From an uncultured Lachnospiraceae bacterium (lineage in GTDB: Bacteria > Bacillota > Clostridia > Lachnospirales > Lachnospiraceae), in NCBI GenBank assembly GCA_910588875.1, contig CAJURT010000039.1, positions 1-31,869 on the forward strand: a DNA stretch of 31,869 nucleotides. The letters run 5' to 3'. A program made the position numbers and the translations under genes. Each line of letters begins with the position of its first letter. Positions within the stretch are counted from its first letter, which is position 1. This document shows, piece by piece, positions 22,802-31,326 of this stretch. A model generated the notes under the pieces. That model was not told the DNA's origin, did not search any database, and was given only the letters and a program-made list of their open reading frames with translations.

Positions 22802-24496
22802 ATGGCAATCATCGGAATTGATCTTGGAACCACTAACAGTCTGGCATGTGTCTGCCAGAACGGCAAACCGGTCCTCATCCCCAATCCCCTGGGACAGGTT
22901 CTGACTCCCAGCGTTGTCAGCATGGATGAGGATGGCAGGATCCTGGTAGGCTCTGTGGCAAAAGAACGGCTTATCTCCCATCCGGAGGCCTCTGCTGCCT
23001 CCTTCAAACGTTATATGGGAACCAATCGGGTATTTATGCTGGCCGGACAGGAATTCACTCCCCAGGAACTCTCCTCCTTTGTCCTGCGGCAGTTAAAGGA
23101 GGACGCGGAGCGTTTTCTGAAAGAGGAGGTGACGGAAGCCGTCATCAGTGTTCCGGCGTATTTTAACGATCACCAGCGTTACGCCACCAAGGAAGCCGGC
23201 AGACTGGCTGGCCTTCACGTAGAGCGGCTGGTCAATGAGCCATCTGCTGCCGCTCTGGCCGCCAGCCGGATAAGCGGGGAAGAGGAGGGCAGCTATCTGA
23301 TATTCGACTTTGGAGGCGGGACATTGGATGTGTCTGTTGTGGATTACTTTGACAATGTGATCGAGATCATTGCCGTCAGCGGTGACAACCGGTTAGGCGG
23401 CGATGACTTTGATGAAATCATTGCCCGCAGATTCTGCTCCCTGCAACAGATGAATTATGACGACCTGGACTCATTCCAGCGGTATTCTCTCCTGCGTCTG
23501 GCCGAAGACTGCAAGCGGAAGCTGACCGGCCAGAACGAGGCCGAGCTACTGTGGGAGTCTGAAGACAAGAGCATAACCCTGACCAATGTGGAACTGGCAG
23601 AACTGTGCCAGGGGATTTTTGACCGCATCAGCCAGGTGATCTCTACTGCCTTAAGAGACAGCGGCCGGACTGCCGGGGATCCCTGTCAGGTAGTCCTGGC
23701 AGGAGGCTCCTCGAAAATGCCGGTCATTTCCTTCTACCTGCAGACCTTTTTCAAACGGAAGCCTTGCATCATCGCTTCTCCGGATGAGGTGGTTGCCATG
23801 GGTGCGGGAATCTATGCCGGAATCAAAGAACGTCAGGAGGATATCCAGGATCTGGTTCTGACCGATATCTGCCCCTTTACCCTGGGAACCGATGTGGTGA
23901 ACCGTTCGGACACAGACAATCCCATTCTGTCGCCAATCATCGAGCGCAACAGTATCCTCCCCTGTTCCAAAACCCAGTATTATACCAACAGCTACAATGG
24001 CCAGTCCCACATCAGCATTGGTATCTTTCAGGGGGAAGCCTATTATTGCCGTGACAACATCCAGCTGGGCGCCATAGAGATGGACATCCTGCCGCTTCCT
24101 GCCGGGCAGGCCCACATTGAGGTATGCTTTTCCTATGACATCAACGGAATCTTAGAGGTTGAGGTGACCGACCATGAGAAAAAGCAGATCCGGAAAAAGG
24201 TGCTGACCAGTGACTGCTTCCGAATGTCAGAAAGCGAGTTCAACACGCGGCTGGAGGCGTTACAGACTTACAAGCTGATGCCCCCCGGCGGAATCCGTAC
24301 CAGGCTGGTGCTAGCCAGGGGAGAACGGCTGTTTGCCCAGCTGCTTGGCCCGAGGCGGCAGCTGGCTGCCGATGCCATTCAAAAGCTTCAGGAAACCCTC
24401 CTCACCCAGAACGACCAGCAGATTATCAACTGCCTGAATACCACCCAGGAGATCTTCGACCAGCTGGAAGGTCTTTGCCACATTGTCAAGTGGTGA
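22802..24496 (+). CDS. hscC: HscC-like Hsp70 chaperone
   Basis: An Hsp70-family ATPase of 564 residues, shorter than DnaK (about 610-640) and closest in shape to HscC. The nucleotide-binding domain shows GIDLGTTNS (5-13), SVPAYFNDHQR, the phosphate loop FDFGGGTLDVSVV and AGGSSKMP. The substrate domain follows from about residue 360 (ICPFTLGTDVV) with a short C-terminal lid. GGAGG is 7 nt before the ATG. No J-domain or GrpE partner is present in the window. The integrated element begins immediately after the stop, so a downstream partner gene may have been separated from it. Confidence 0.9.
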   Translation: MAIIGIDLGTTNSLACVCQNGKPVLIPNPLGQVLTPSVVSMDEDGRILVGSVAKERLISHPEASAASFKRYMGTNRVFMLAGQEFTPQELSSFVLRQLKEDAERFLKEEVTEAVISVPAYFNDHQRYATKEAGRLAGLHVERLVNEPSAAALAASRISGEEEGSYLIFDFGGGTLDVSVVDYFDNVIEIIAVSGDNRLGGDDFDEIIARRFCSLQQMNYDDLDSFQRYSLLRLAEDCKRKLTGQNEAELLWESEDKSITLTNVELAELCQGIFDRISQVISTALRDSGRTAGDPCQVVLAGGSSKMPVISFYLQTFFKRKPCIIASPDEVVAMGAGIYAGIKERQEDIQDLVLTDICPFTLGTDVVNRSDTDNPILSPIIERNSILPCSKTQYYTNSYNGQSHISIGIFQGEAYYCRDNIQLGAIEMDILPLPAGQAHIEVCFSYDINGILEVEVTDHEKKQIRKKVLTSDCFRMSESEFNTRLEALQTYKLMPPGGIRTRLVLARGERLFAQLLGPRRQLAADAIQKLQETLLTQNDQQIINCLNTTQEIFDQLEGLCHIVKW

Positions 24497-24558
24497 ATTC
24501 AAATTTTCAAATTCTTTGAGTTTTAAATCTGGTTATACATGACAATCTATACTATATC

Positions 24559-24587
24559 TTGCGGATTTTTTGATAATATGATAAAAT
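24559..24587 (+). promoter_or_regulatory. Probable promoter of the DUF6414-AAA pair
   Basis: TTGCGG and TAAAAT are separated by 17 nt, about 45 nt before the start codon. The -35 box is imperfect, and the surrounding AT-rich sequence offers other weak -10 boxes. Confidence 0.4.
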
Positions 24588-24632
24588 AAACACAAGAATT
24601 AGTATTTTAAAATAATATTATAAGGGGTTATT

Positions 24633-25400
24633 ATGGCTAAAAAAGATAATCAAATGATTAAAATTGTATATTTTGATGAAGGTTCTGTAACAGATTTTAT
24701 TTATGTACTAAACGGTGGTAAAAATACAGATAAAAAAGAACATATTATTACAAAAACTACAGAGCTTGCAGCAGGTGCAGAAGCAGAAGCAAATAAATCA
24801 GCAAGTGTATTATCTATTCTTTCTGCTAAAATTGGGGTTGGAGCCAATGCAGATTTTAACAGAGAAGGTAATACAATTATCACAAAAGCAATCGAAAACA
24901 CACTTTTAACAGATTACTTAGAGTATATATCGAAAAATGGAAAATCATATATAAAAATTTTCTCAAATTGCAAACCCTATCCATACCCCAAATCATTTGC
25001 TTTTTTTAAAATGCTAACACCTTACTTGAAAATGACAAATGGACAAATAGAAGTAACTGAAGGACTTTCATTAAATTTATCTCTTATGGATGAAGCGCTT
25101 GATAGTGGCCGAGGATATTATGAGTTGATGGTTGACTACAATGGTGAAACTGCCGTATTGCGCTTTAATATTAAAGCTTTTAGAAATAACTACTATATTT
25201 CTGATTTAGTTAAAATGAATTTGGATTACCATGCAATAGAAGTTGGTACTGTTTCTATTGGAAGTCTGACCATGGAATCTGAATTTGGCGAAAGGCAAGA
25301 CAATGAGATAAATGGATTTGATATAGTAGAAAATAGAATCCCTACAAATTCAAATGATTTGAAAGTTTATGATGTGATATTAGCAGGAGTGTATAGATGA
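24633..25400 (+). CDS. DUF6414-like protein
   Basis: A 255-residue soluble protein. MIKIVYFDEGSVTDFIYVLNGG near the start, the small-residue-rich stretch AAGAEAEANKSAS (about 47-59), NCKPYPYPKSFAFFKMLTPYL and the FNIKAFRNNYYISDLVKM segment resemble what I recall of the DUF6414 family; this was not checked against a database. Its function is unknown. AAGGGG is 6 nt before the ATG. The stop overlaps the AAA+ gene start by 4 nt (ATGA), so the two proteins are made together and may form a complex. Codon use is strongly AT-rich, unlike the upstream chromosome, which indicates transfer. The Ala/Gly/Ser-rich stretch could be a membrane-inserting or oligomerising segment; that is inference. Confidence 0.75.
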   Translation: MAKKDNQMIKIVYFDEGSVTDFIYVLNGGKNTDKKEHIITKTTELAAGAEAEANKSASVLSILSAKIGVGANADFNREGNTIITKAIENTLLTDYLEYISKNGKSYIKIFSNCKPYPYPKSFAFFKMLTPYLKMTNGQIEVTEGLSLNLSLMDEALDSGRGYYELMVDYNGETAVLRFNIKAFRNNYYISDLVKMNLDYHAIEVGTVSIGSLTMESEFGERQDNEINGFDIVENRIPTNSNDLKVYDVILAGVYR

Positions 25401-26515
25401 ATGTAAATATATTTTATGGCAGTTTATCTGAATTTCAAAATCGTTTACCAGACGAAGATTATATGCCGATTGTAGATTTAGCAATCCTTGATGATGCAAG
25501 ACATCGAAAGTTTACAGTCGATATGAAAGGAAATCGTTTTGAACAAAGTGAGGAAGAAGAACTTCTTCATTTCAATAATGTAATTGCATTTTCTGATGAT
25601 TACCCCTCTTTATCGGAAAGCACTATAGAAAGTTTTACAAATTTCGTATTCAGATACGAAATTGATAATTTGTTTTTACAAAATCCACCCAATAGTATAG
25701 CTAAACACATCCAAGAGCTTTCATCTGTTGATTGTACTGTTGCTTCTCAGGATTATAATACTATTGATATAGATACATTAAAAAAAATCAAAGCAGGTTT
25801 TTCCGATGCAATTATTGGACAAGAAGCTGCACAAAATCGAATCTTAGCCGCACTATATAACGTTGCCAAACAAAGATATAATAAACCTTGTGTAATGCTA
25901 TTCTACGGCAGTACAGGCGTTGGAAAAACCGAAACTGCAAAATACATCGCAAATATTTTAGAAGAACAACTTTTTAGAAAACAATTTTCTATGTTACATA
26001 GCGAAGAATTTAGTTCCTACATTTTTGGTGGAAAACACAACCAAAGTAGCTTGGCAAAAGATTTACTGGAAAGAGAATCAAACGTACTACTTTTCGACGA
26101 ATTTGATAAACCCCATCCTGTATTTCATAGTGCATTTTATCAGCTTTTTGATGAAGGAATCTATGTGGATAGAAATTTTACTATCAAAATGAAGGATTCT
26201 GTAATTATATGTACCTCTAACTATATGTCTGAAAAAGAAATCAAGTCTGCATTAGGTGAACCCATTTTTTCACGTTTTGATGCCGTTATCCAATTCTGCA
26301 GATTGGATAAAACTTCAATATTAAAAATTATGGAAAAGGAATACAATAAACAATATTTCATTCTGGACGATGAAGAAAAACAAGTAATAAATGATTGTCA
26401 AATAAAAGAAAAAATTTTTCATTTAGCAGAAAAATTAGATAATGCACGTCAAATAAGAAAAATTATTAGAGAAGCATTTAGTGCAGCATTGATTCAACAA
26501 TTTTTATGTATGTAA
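25397..26515 (+). CDS. Single-ring Clp-like AAA+ ATPase
   Basis: The 372-residue protein joins an N-terminal domain of about 130 residues, which I do not recognise, to one AAA+ module of the ClpA/ClpB D2 kind. Visible are Walker A GSTGVGKT (171-178), Walker B LLFDEFDK (231-238), sensor 1 TSN (273-275) and arginine finger SRFD (292-295), then a shortened small domain. There is no D1 ring and no ClpP-docking loop I can identify. It is probably an ATP-driven remodeller or unfoldase whose target is set by the N-domain or by the DUF6414-like partner. It is translationally coupled to that partner and AT-rich like it. This two-gene organisation fits an accessory defence or stress module; activity is unproven. 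Confidence 0.85.
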   Translation: MNVNIFYGSLSEFQNRLPDEDYMPIVDLAILDDARHRKFTVDMKGNRFEQSEEEELLHFNNVIAFSDDYPSLSESTIESFTNFVFRYEIDNLFLQNPPNSIAKHIQELSSVDCTVASQDYNTIDIDTLKKIKAGFSDAIIGQEAAQNRILAALYNVAKQRYNKPCVMLFYGSTGVGKTETAKYIANILEEQLFRKQFSMLHSEEFSSYIFGGKHNQSSLAKDLLERESNVLLFDEFDKPHPVFHSAFYQLFDEGIYVDRNFTIKMKDSVIICTSNYMSEKEIKSALGEPIFSRFDAVIQFCRLDKTSILKIMEKEYNKQYFILDDEEKQVINDCQIKEKIFHLAEKLDNARQIRKIIREAFSAALIQQFLCM

Positions 26516-26570
26516 GTGCTAAATTTATAGAATACACCCATATACTAAATTAGGAACTTATAAAAAACTT

Positions 26571-26616
26571 AAAACACCCTCTTATATCACATAGCATATT
26601 TTATAGAGGGTGTTTT
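26571..26616. terminator. Bidirectional intrinsic terminator
   Basis: A perfect 12-bp stem (AAAACACCCTCT / AGAGGGTGTTTT) has A and T tracts at its ends on both strands. It lies between the convergent AAA+ ATPase and ParA genes and should stop both transcripts. Confidence 0.8.
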
Positions 26617-26635
26617 CCTATATTGACATTATTAA

Positions 26636-27664
26636 CTATTTAGTTGCTTTTATTATTCTATCTGCTAGCTTATTAAAAGTTCCATTAAAATCATCTATAT
26701 TCTTTTTCATATTTTTCCATACATTCCCACCTTTTTGTACTTGTTCTTGAGTAAGCAGAAACACAGGGGTATTGTTAGATTGCGATTGTGCTATAAGGCT
26801 GTTAAAATCAGCAATATTTATGAGATTATATCCTTCATCATAATTGCCTGCATCATAAGAAACAATCATATCGCTTTTTTTCAGTATTGGAACTAATTTA
26901 TCATTAACAAGCAGATTAATATCGTTAATCCATTCAGAAAATGCTTTTGAAGGAGAACCATTACGGGGACGATAACGTTGTTGAATAGTACCAATAAATT
27001 TGGGTTTACTGCTACTCATTTTATAATCAGCATTTATAAAAATATCATTCTCCTTTAATTTGCTGTATGCTTTCTCCCATCTTGGGAAAACTTTTGTTAA
27101 AGATTCAATCGCCATATAACAAAAATAATCAGGTGCACACGGCAAAATAAAATAATCACTTTCCATAAGTATATTTGCATTTGTTGCAGAGATATTTGGA
27201 CTCATATCAATTATAATATATTCAAACCCATATTTGTTTGCTGTCATTTCCAATAAATTTCTAAGTGCACCCGGAACATTTTTTAACATTGTAAGTGATC
27301 CGGTCAAATTTTCTGCAATATTATATGTAGCATCATATTCAGAAAAATCAATATGACCTGGAAGTAAAAATAGGTTGCTGTTCTCTTCAAATTCATAACA
27401 AGTGACTGGCTGTAATGGTGACAATGCTCCACTAAAAACCGGTGATAATGCTTCTTTTAAATTATTACTATTATTCACATAAAAATTCTCAAGTTTGTTA
27501 TTTTTGTCTGCGTTTAAACACAAACCTGTCAAATTACATTGTGGGTCTGTATCAACAATCAATGTTTTTTGTCCTTTTTCTGCTAATTTCCATCCCAGAT
27601 GAAAAGTTGTTGTTGTTTTAGATACACCTCCCTTGTTGTTAAAAAGAGAAATTGTTTTTACCAT
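26636..27664 (-). CDS. ParA/MinD-family P-loop ATPase
   Basis: A 342-residue ATPase with the deviant Walker A motif KGGVSKTT (residues 10-17), the DTDPQCNLTG segment and the IIIDMSPN Walker B strand, followed by a specific C-terminal part. Plasmid and integrative-element ParA proteins partition DNA or position complexes. No ParB gene or obvious centromere repeats lie beside it, so it may act in element maintenance or in another cargo function. The ATG at 27664 has GGTGG 8 nt upstream; the ATG at 27676 is too close to that site. It is AT-rich and convergent to the DUF6414-AAA pair. Confidence 0.85.
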   Translation of the reverse strand: MVKTISLFNNKGGVSKTTTTFHLGWKLAEKGQKTLIVDTDPQCNLTGLCLNADKNNKLENFYVNNSNNLKEALSPVFSGALSPLQPVTCYEFEENSNLFLLPGHIDFSEYDATYNIAENLTGSLTMLKNVPGALRNLLEMTANKYGFEYIIIDMSPNISATNANILMESDYFILPCAPDYFCYMAIESLTKVFPRWEKAYSKLKENDIFINADYKMSSSKPKFIGTIQQRYRPRNGSPSKAFSEWINDINLLVNDKLVPILKKSDMIVSYDAGNYDEGYNLINIADFNSLIAQSQSNNTPVFLLTQEQVQKGGNVWKNMKKNIDDFNGTFNKLADRIIKATK

Positions 27665-27751
27665 AATATCATCCACCTTTCCTACCTATATTTTAAAATC
27701 AATAAATGTAAATTTTATCATAATCTCTTCCTTCAATAATGAAAAGAGATT

Positions 27752-29404
27752 TTATTCATTAAAACTTACTATTTCTCCAACAAAATTATAAATAATCTTA
27801 ACTTCTTGGAGTTTCTGCCCGTCCAACTTCCTAACCTCACCCACTAAAATCTTACTGATAAGCCGGTTTAAAACAGCTTCGTCCAGTTCCTGGATTGTAG
27901 CATATTTGCGGATTTCCTGCATAAATGTCCGAACGTCGCTTTCCTGCTCGTCTGTACGGCGCATCACCAGAACCAGCTCCTGAATCCGCTTCCGGTTGGT
28001 TTCCTGTTCCTGCTCCAGTGTGGCAGTCAGCTTCAGGAAACGCTGTTCCGTCAGGATGCCTTTCGCCTTATCTGTATAAAGGCTCATAAACATGCTGTCT
28101 ATCTCCTGATTCCTTGCTTCCAGCCGGTCACACTCTTTCTGCATTTCGGAAGCATCCGCCATATACCGCCGTTCCATGCGGCTGGACAGCCGCTGATAAA
28201 ATACATCCGCATCTTTCAAAGCCATCGCCGCCAGATCCTGTATATCTTTCAGCACAAGATTATACAAATCCCTTGCTTCGATCTTGTGGCTTGTGCAGGC
28301 GTTCTTCCCCAGCCGGTTATAAGTCTGGCAGATATAGTATGCCTTATCTATCGGCTCCCGCTCTTTCCCGGTAAACCGATTCTTGCCGGTTCTCCCGACT
28401 TTCTCATAACGCACCTGCATGGATTTTCCACAGGTAGCACAGTAGATAATGCCATGAAAAAGATTGTAAAATGGGCAGGCGTTTCCTTTCATAATCGTCG
28501 GCCTGCGGTCAATAATCTCCTGCACCTGTTCCCACTCCGCCGATGTGACAATCGCTTCATGGCAGTTTTCAATCACTTCCCAGTCCTCACGGGGAATGAT
28601 GTCGTAAGTATTGGAGCGGATGCCCTTCTGGTGTGTCCGGCAGACCAGATGTGCGCCTTTGTAGAAAGGGTTCCGCAGGATATGGCTGATCCTTGCGCTG
28701 CCCCAGGAATAATAGTTCACATCACATTCCGTATTGGCTTTTACCCTTGTAATCGGCACTTTGTCATCCATCAGCTGCTTTGCAATTCGCATACAGCCCC
28801 AGCCGTCCAGTGCAAGTTCAAAAATCCGGCGGATAACCGGCGCAGTTTCCGGGTCTATGATAAGATGCCCTTTTTCATCCGGGTCACGCATCAGCCCCAG
28901 CGGCGGCTGCCCTCCGCAGAACTTCCCCTGTCTGGAACGAGTCATACGCCCCGCCAGCACCTTTTTGGAAATGTCACGGCTGTACATATCGTTCAGAATA
29001 TTTTTGAACGGCGTAATATCCATTTCCTGCCTTGTCAGGCTGTCCACCCCGTCCGTGACTGCGATATACCTTACATTATGCTTTGGGAAAAAGATTTCGA
29101 TATAACTGCCTGCTTCGATATAGTTCCTCCCCAGCCTGGATAAATCCTTGGTGATCACGCAGCAAACTTTCCCCGCTTCAATATCAGCGATCATGCGCTG
29201 GAAAGAGGGACGGTTGAAATTACGCCCGGTATAACCGTCGTCCACATAGTATACATACTGGAACATGCCGTTTTTCTCGGCATAATCCCTGAGCATAAGC
29301 TTCTGGTTGCTGATGCTCATGCTTTCGTTCTCCCGGCCGTCCTCAAGGGAAAGCCTGCAATAAAGGGCAGTTATCTTCTGATTAGGTTGATTTTTCCTGT
29401 TCAT
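27752..29404 (-). CDS. Large serine recombinase (TnpX/TndX type)
   Basis: A 550-residue site-specific recombinase that excises and integrates the element through a serine-DNA intermediate. The N-terminal resolvase-like domain has ALYCRLSLEDGRENESMSI (catalytic serine in RLS), then DDGYTGRNFNRPSF and ITKDLSRLGRNY. A recombinase domain with GGQPPLGL follows, then a zinc-ribbon segment (CATCGKSMQ, with a later cysteine in ACTSHK) and a coiled-coil C-terminus. The ATG at 29404 is 8 nt from AAGGAG; the ATG at 29410 is too close. The promoter is at 29445-29473, and the start codon lies inside a hairpin. Full length with no visible break, so the element may still be mobile. Confidence 0.93.
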   Translation of the reverse strand: MNRKNQPNQKITALYCRLSLEDGRENESMSISNQKLMLRDYAEKNGMFQYVYYVDDGYTGRNFNRPSFQRMIADIEAGKVCCVITKDLSRLGRNYIEAGSYIEIFFPKHNVRYIAVTDGVDSLTRQEMDITPFKNILNDMYSRDISKKVLAGRMTRSRQGKFCGGQPPLGLMRDPDEKGHLIIDPETAPVIRRIFELALDGWGCMRIAKQLMDDKVPITRVKANTECDVNYYSWGSARISHILRNPFYKGAHLVCRTHQKGIRSNTYDIIPREDWEVIENCHEAIVTSAEWEQVQEIIDRRPTIMKGNACPFYNLFHGIIYCATCGKSMQVRYEKVGRTGKNRFTGKEREPIDKAYYICQTYNRLGKNACTSHKIEARDLYNLVLKDIQDLAAMALKDADVFYQRLSSRMERRYMADASEMQKECDRLEARNQEIDSMFMSLYTDKAKGILTEQRFLKLTATLEQEQETNRKRIQELVLVMRRTDEQESDVRTFMQEIRKYATIQELDEAVLNRLISKILVGEVRKLDGQKLQEVKIIYNFVGEIVSFNE

Positions 29405-29429
29405 AGTCATTCTCCTTATCTATGAACAG
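29397..29429 (-). promoter_or_regulatory. Start-codon hairpin controlling recombinase translation
   Basis: A perfect 10-bp inverted repeat (CTGTTCATAG / CTATGAACAG) flanks a 13-nt loop that contains the AAGGAG ribosome site; the start AUG sits in the 3' arm of the stem. In the mRNA this would bury the start codon and limit recombinase production. It could equally be a DNA operator overlapping the start. Confidence 0.55.
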
Positions 29430-29444
29430 GGACACGATATAAAT

Positions 29445-29473
29445 ATAATACCATGCCCCTGCCCATTTATCAA
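29445..29473 (-). promoter_or_regulatory. Promoter of the serine recombinase
   Basis: TTGATA, 17 nt, then TATTAT on the minus strand, about 45 nt before the recombinase start. It lies after the tnpW stop, so the recombinase has its own transcript. Confidence 0.6.
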
Positions 29474-29517
29474 CGGATTTCTCCAAATATCTCCGTTTTT
29501 CCGTATCCCCTTCCTAC

Positions 29518-29691
29518 TTATCCCGCTTTCCGTCCCAGCCATTCCTCAAACTGCCCGCAGGCCTGCCGCTCAATCAGCTGTTCAAAGGCTTCCTGCATGG
29601 TCTGGCTGCCGGAGAACTCCCGTGTCACGATAAACTGCACTTTTTTCCGACTCTCCTGTTTCTCTTTCTTCTTCTCTGAATTTCTCTGCAT
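29518..29691 (-). CDS. tnpW: TnpW-like small transposon-encoded protein
   Basis: A 57-residue frame, basic at its N-terminus (EKKKEKQESRKK) and then VQFIVTREFSGSQTMQEAFEQLIERQ. This matches the recalled pattern of TnpW proteins encoded beside TnpX-type recombinases; their function is not established. GAGG is 9 nt before the ATG at 29691. Its position between the replication gene and the recombinase is the usual one in this element type. Confidence 0.7.
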   Translation of the reverse strand: MQRNSEKKKEKQESRKKVQFIVTREFSGSQTMQEAFEQLIERQACGQFEEWLGRKAG

Positions 29692-29964
29692 AAGCGCTTA
29701 CCTCCATAAATGAAATAGCCAGACAAAGGGACACGGCAACGAAGTCCAACAACGAACAGCGTAAAACCTGTAATCCAATATCTGGCCTGTTATTATTGTT
29801 TTTTAAATTTTTCTTGAATTTCTCGTTGCTTTCGTTGTCATAAAAATATAGACAATAATAAAATTCTCCTAAAATAAGCGGTTTTCTGAACAACAGGGCA
29901 GCATATTCACCGGCAACGAACCCGGCAACAAAACAACAACCTGCCCGGCAACCAGCACACAAAA
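29692..29964. other. 273-nt spacer between the VirE-type gene and tnpW
   Basis: No gene is supported. An open minus-strand frame through it (29977-29582) lacks a ribosome site and overlaps tnpW in another frame. It holds four of the six CGGCAAC-type repeats described separately and an AT-rich middle (29790-29880), an arrangement compatible with a control or origin region. Confidence 0.45.
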
Positions 29965-30059
29965 TCACTCCAGCCACTCCTTCGGAAGCTCCAACTGCCG
30001 GGCTTCTTCCTCTGTCAGTTTCAAAAAACCGGCTTCGTTGCCGGACAGTCCGTTGCCGG
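29734..30059. repeat. Dispersed CGGCAAC repeats, iteron-like
   Basis: Copies of CGGCAAC lie at 29734, 29911, 29923 and 29946 on the plus strand. Complementary GTTGCCG copies at 30037 and 30052 lie inside the end of the VirE-type gene. Several extend to CGGCAACGAA. They flank an AT-rich stretch next to replication genes, so they may bind the element's replication protein. Confidence 0.4.
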
Positions 30060-31326
30060 AATCCGGTATGCGTTCCCAGCCTTTCTGCCTGCCGTACCCG
30101 GCAAATGCCCTGGGATTAGAGAAGTACTGCCAGCCGGTGACAACAGAGTTCATAATCTCGTTGATGTCGTGGATCTGCCAGCGTTTCGGCTCATCGTATT
30201 CATGGTGCAGGGCTTCCCGGTAAAGCTGTTTGGAGCATACCTGGTTTCCCTGATAGGTTTCCAGAAAGCCGATAATCATCCCGGCTTCGGTGTCCTCCGG
30301 CATAAAATCCTTTTGAACCTCCGCTAATTTCTTCTGTATGGACTTGCTGAATTTCATGGAGTAATTCCCGCCCTGGTAAATCTCCATAGCTTCCGCCCAC
30401 ACCTGCAAAAGATAGGCTCTGGAACCGTCCTCGTCCTCCAAAATGTGTACTTCCGCATCCTCCGGGCAGACCATCACCGGCAGGAACCGCCGGTTCCCGG
30501 CACGATCAAGGGGCAGGAAGTCCAGCCGGTTTGACGTGCCACCGAACACGCACTGCCGGAGCCGGTCTTTCGGCTGCGATTCATAAGGTGTCCGGTAAGT
30601 TTCCTTCTGCCTGCTGATAAAAGAGCGGATTTCTTCAATGCTCTTTGCGTTGCTGGTGGCAAGCATCTCCGACATTTCAATAATCCAATGCCCCTGTAGC
30701 TTCGTAAATACCTTATCATCATCCAGTTTCTTTAAGTCATCGCTGAACCATTCGTCTTTTATTGCCAGCAGGCGGAAGAAAGTGGATTTCCCCGCCCCCT
30801 GCCCGCCTACCAGACAAAGCATTTCCTCATATTTTGAACCGGGCATGAACACACGCCGGATTGCCCCTAACAGGAAGTGCTTCAGCATCTCCTCCGCATA
30901 ATCATCCGCATCAGCCCCCAGGAAATGGCGCAGGCAGGAGCGGATGCGCGGCGTCCCATCCCAGACAAGCCCCTCCAGGCAGTCCTTGATCGGGTGGTAG
31001 CAGTTCTCATTCGCCACGATTGCCAGGGCAGCCTGGATTTTCTTTTCACTGGTCAGCCCATAGTTTTCCTCAAAATAAAGGAGCAGGTATTTGATGTCCG
31101 TATCCGTGAGTGCGCTGGTATTCCTGCGCCATCCCACATCCCGTACAATATCCACCCGCTCTGTCAGTAAATTCAGCCGGATTGCCCCTTTTAAAAGCGG
31201 GTCACACAGGAATACTGTTTTACAATTCCCGATTGTGTTCGTTGTCTGCCCCTTTTGTGTCATGGAAAGGCTCTCCCTTACCTCATCGACCGTCAGTGCC
31301 GGTAGGAGCAAGTCCGCTACGTTCAT
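29965..31326 (-). CDS. VirE-family (virulence-associated E) P-loop protein, probable replicative helicase
   Basis: A 453-residue P-loop ATPase of the virulence-associated E family found in phages and integrative elements beside CHC2 primases. The Walker A motif is GGQGAGKST (about 174-182). Later landmarks are EMSEMLATSNAKSIEEIRSFISRQKETYR and CVFGGTSNRLDFLPLDRAGNRRFLP, typical of the family. It probably unwinds element DNA during replication with the overlapping primase. The ATG at 31326 is preceded by AAGG; an earlier in-frame ATG at 31374 is inside the primase gene. It overlaps the primase end by 44 nt, so translation is coupled. Confidence 0.88.
   Translation of the reverse strand: MNVADLLLPALTVDEVRESLSMTQKGQTTNTIGNCKTVFLCDPLLKGAIRLNLLTERVDIVRDVGWRRNTSALTDTDIKYLLLYFEENYGLTSEKKIQAALAIVANENCYHPIKDCLEGLVWDGTPRIRSCLRHFLGADADDYAEEMLKHFLLGAIRRVFMPGSKYEEMLCLVGGQGAGKSTFFRLLAIKDEWFSDDLKKLDDDKVFTKLQGHWIIEMSEMLATSNAKSIEEIRSFISRQKETYRTPYESQPKDRLRQCVFGGTSNRLDFLPLDRAGNRRFLPVMVCPEDAEVHILEDEDGSRAYLLQVWAEAMEIYQGGNYSMKFSKSIQKKLAEVQKDFMPEDTEAGMIIGFLETYQGNQVCSKQLYREALHHEYDEPKRWQIHDINEIMNSVVTGWQYFSNPRAFAGYGRQKGWERIPDSGNGLSGNEAGFLKLTEEEARQLELPKEWLE

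Noticed and set aside
28286..29143. 285-residue plus-strand frame opposite the serine recombinase
   Set aside because: Antisense of a well-conserved recombinase, with no domain and no ribosome site.
29582..29977. 131-residue minus-strand frame between the VirE-type gene and the recombinase
   Set aside because: It overlaps tnpW in another frame and starts inside the VirE-type gene without a ribosome site.
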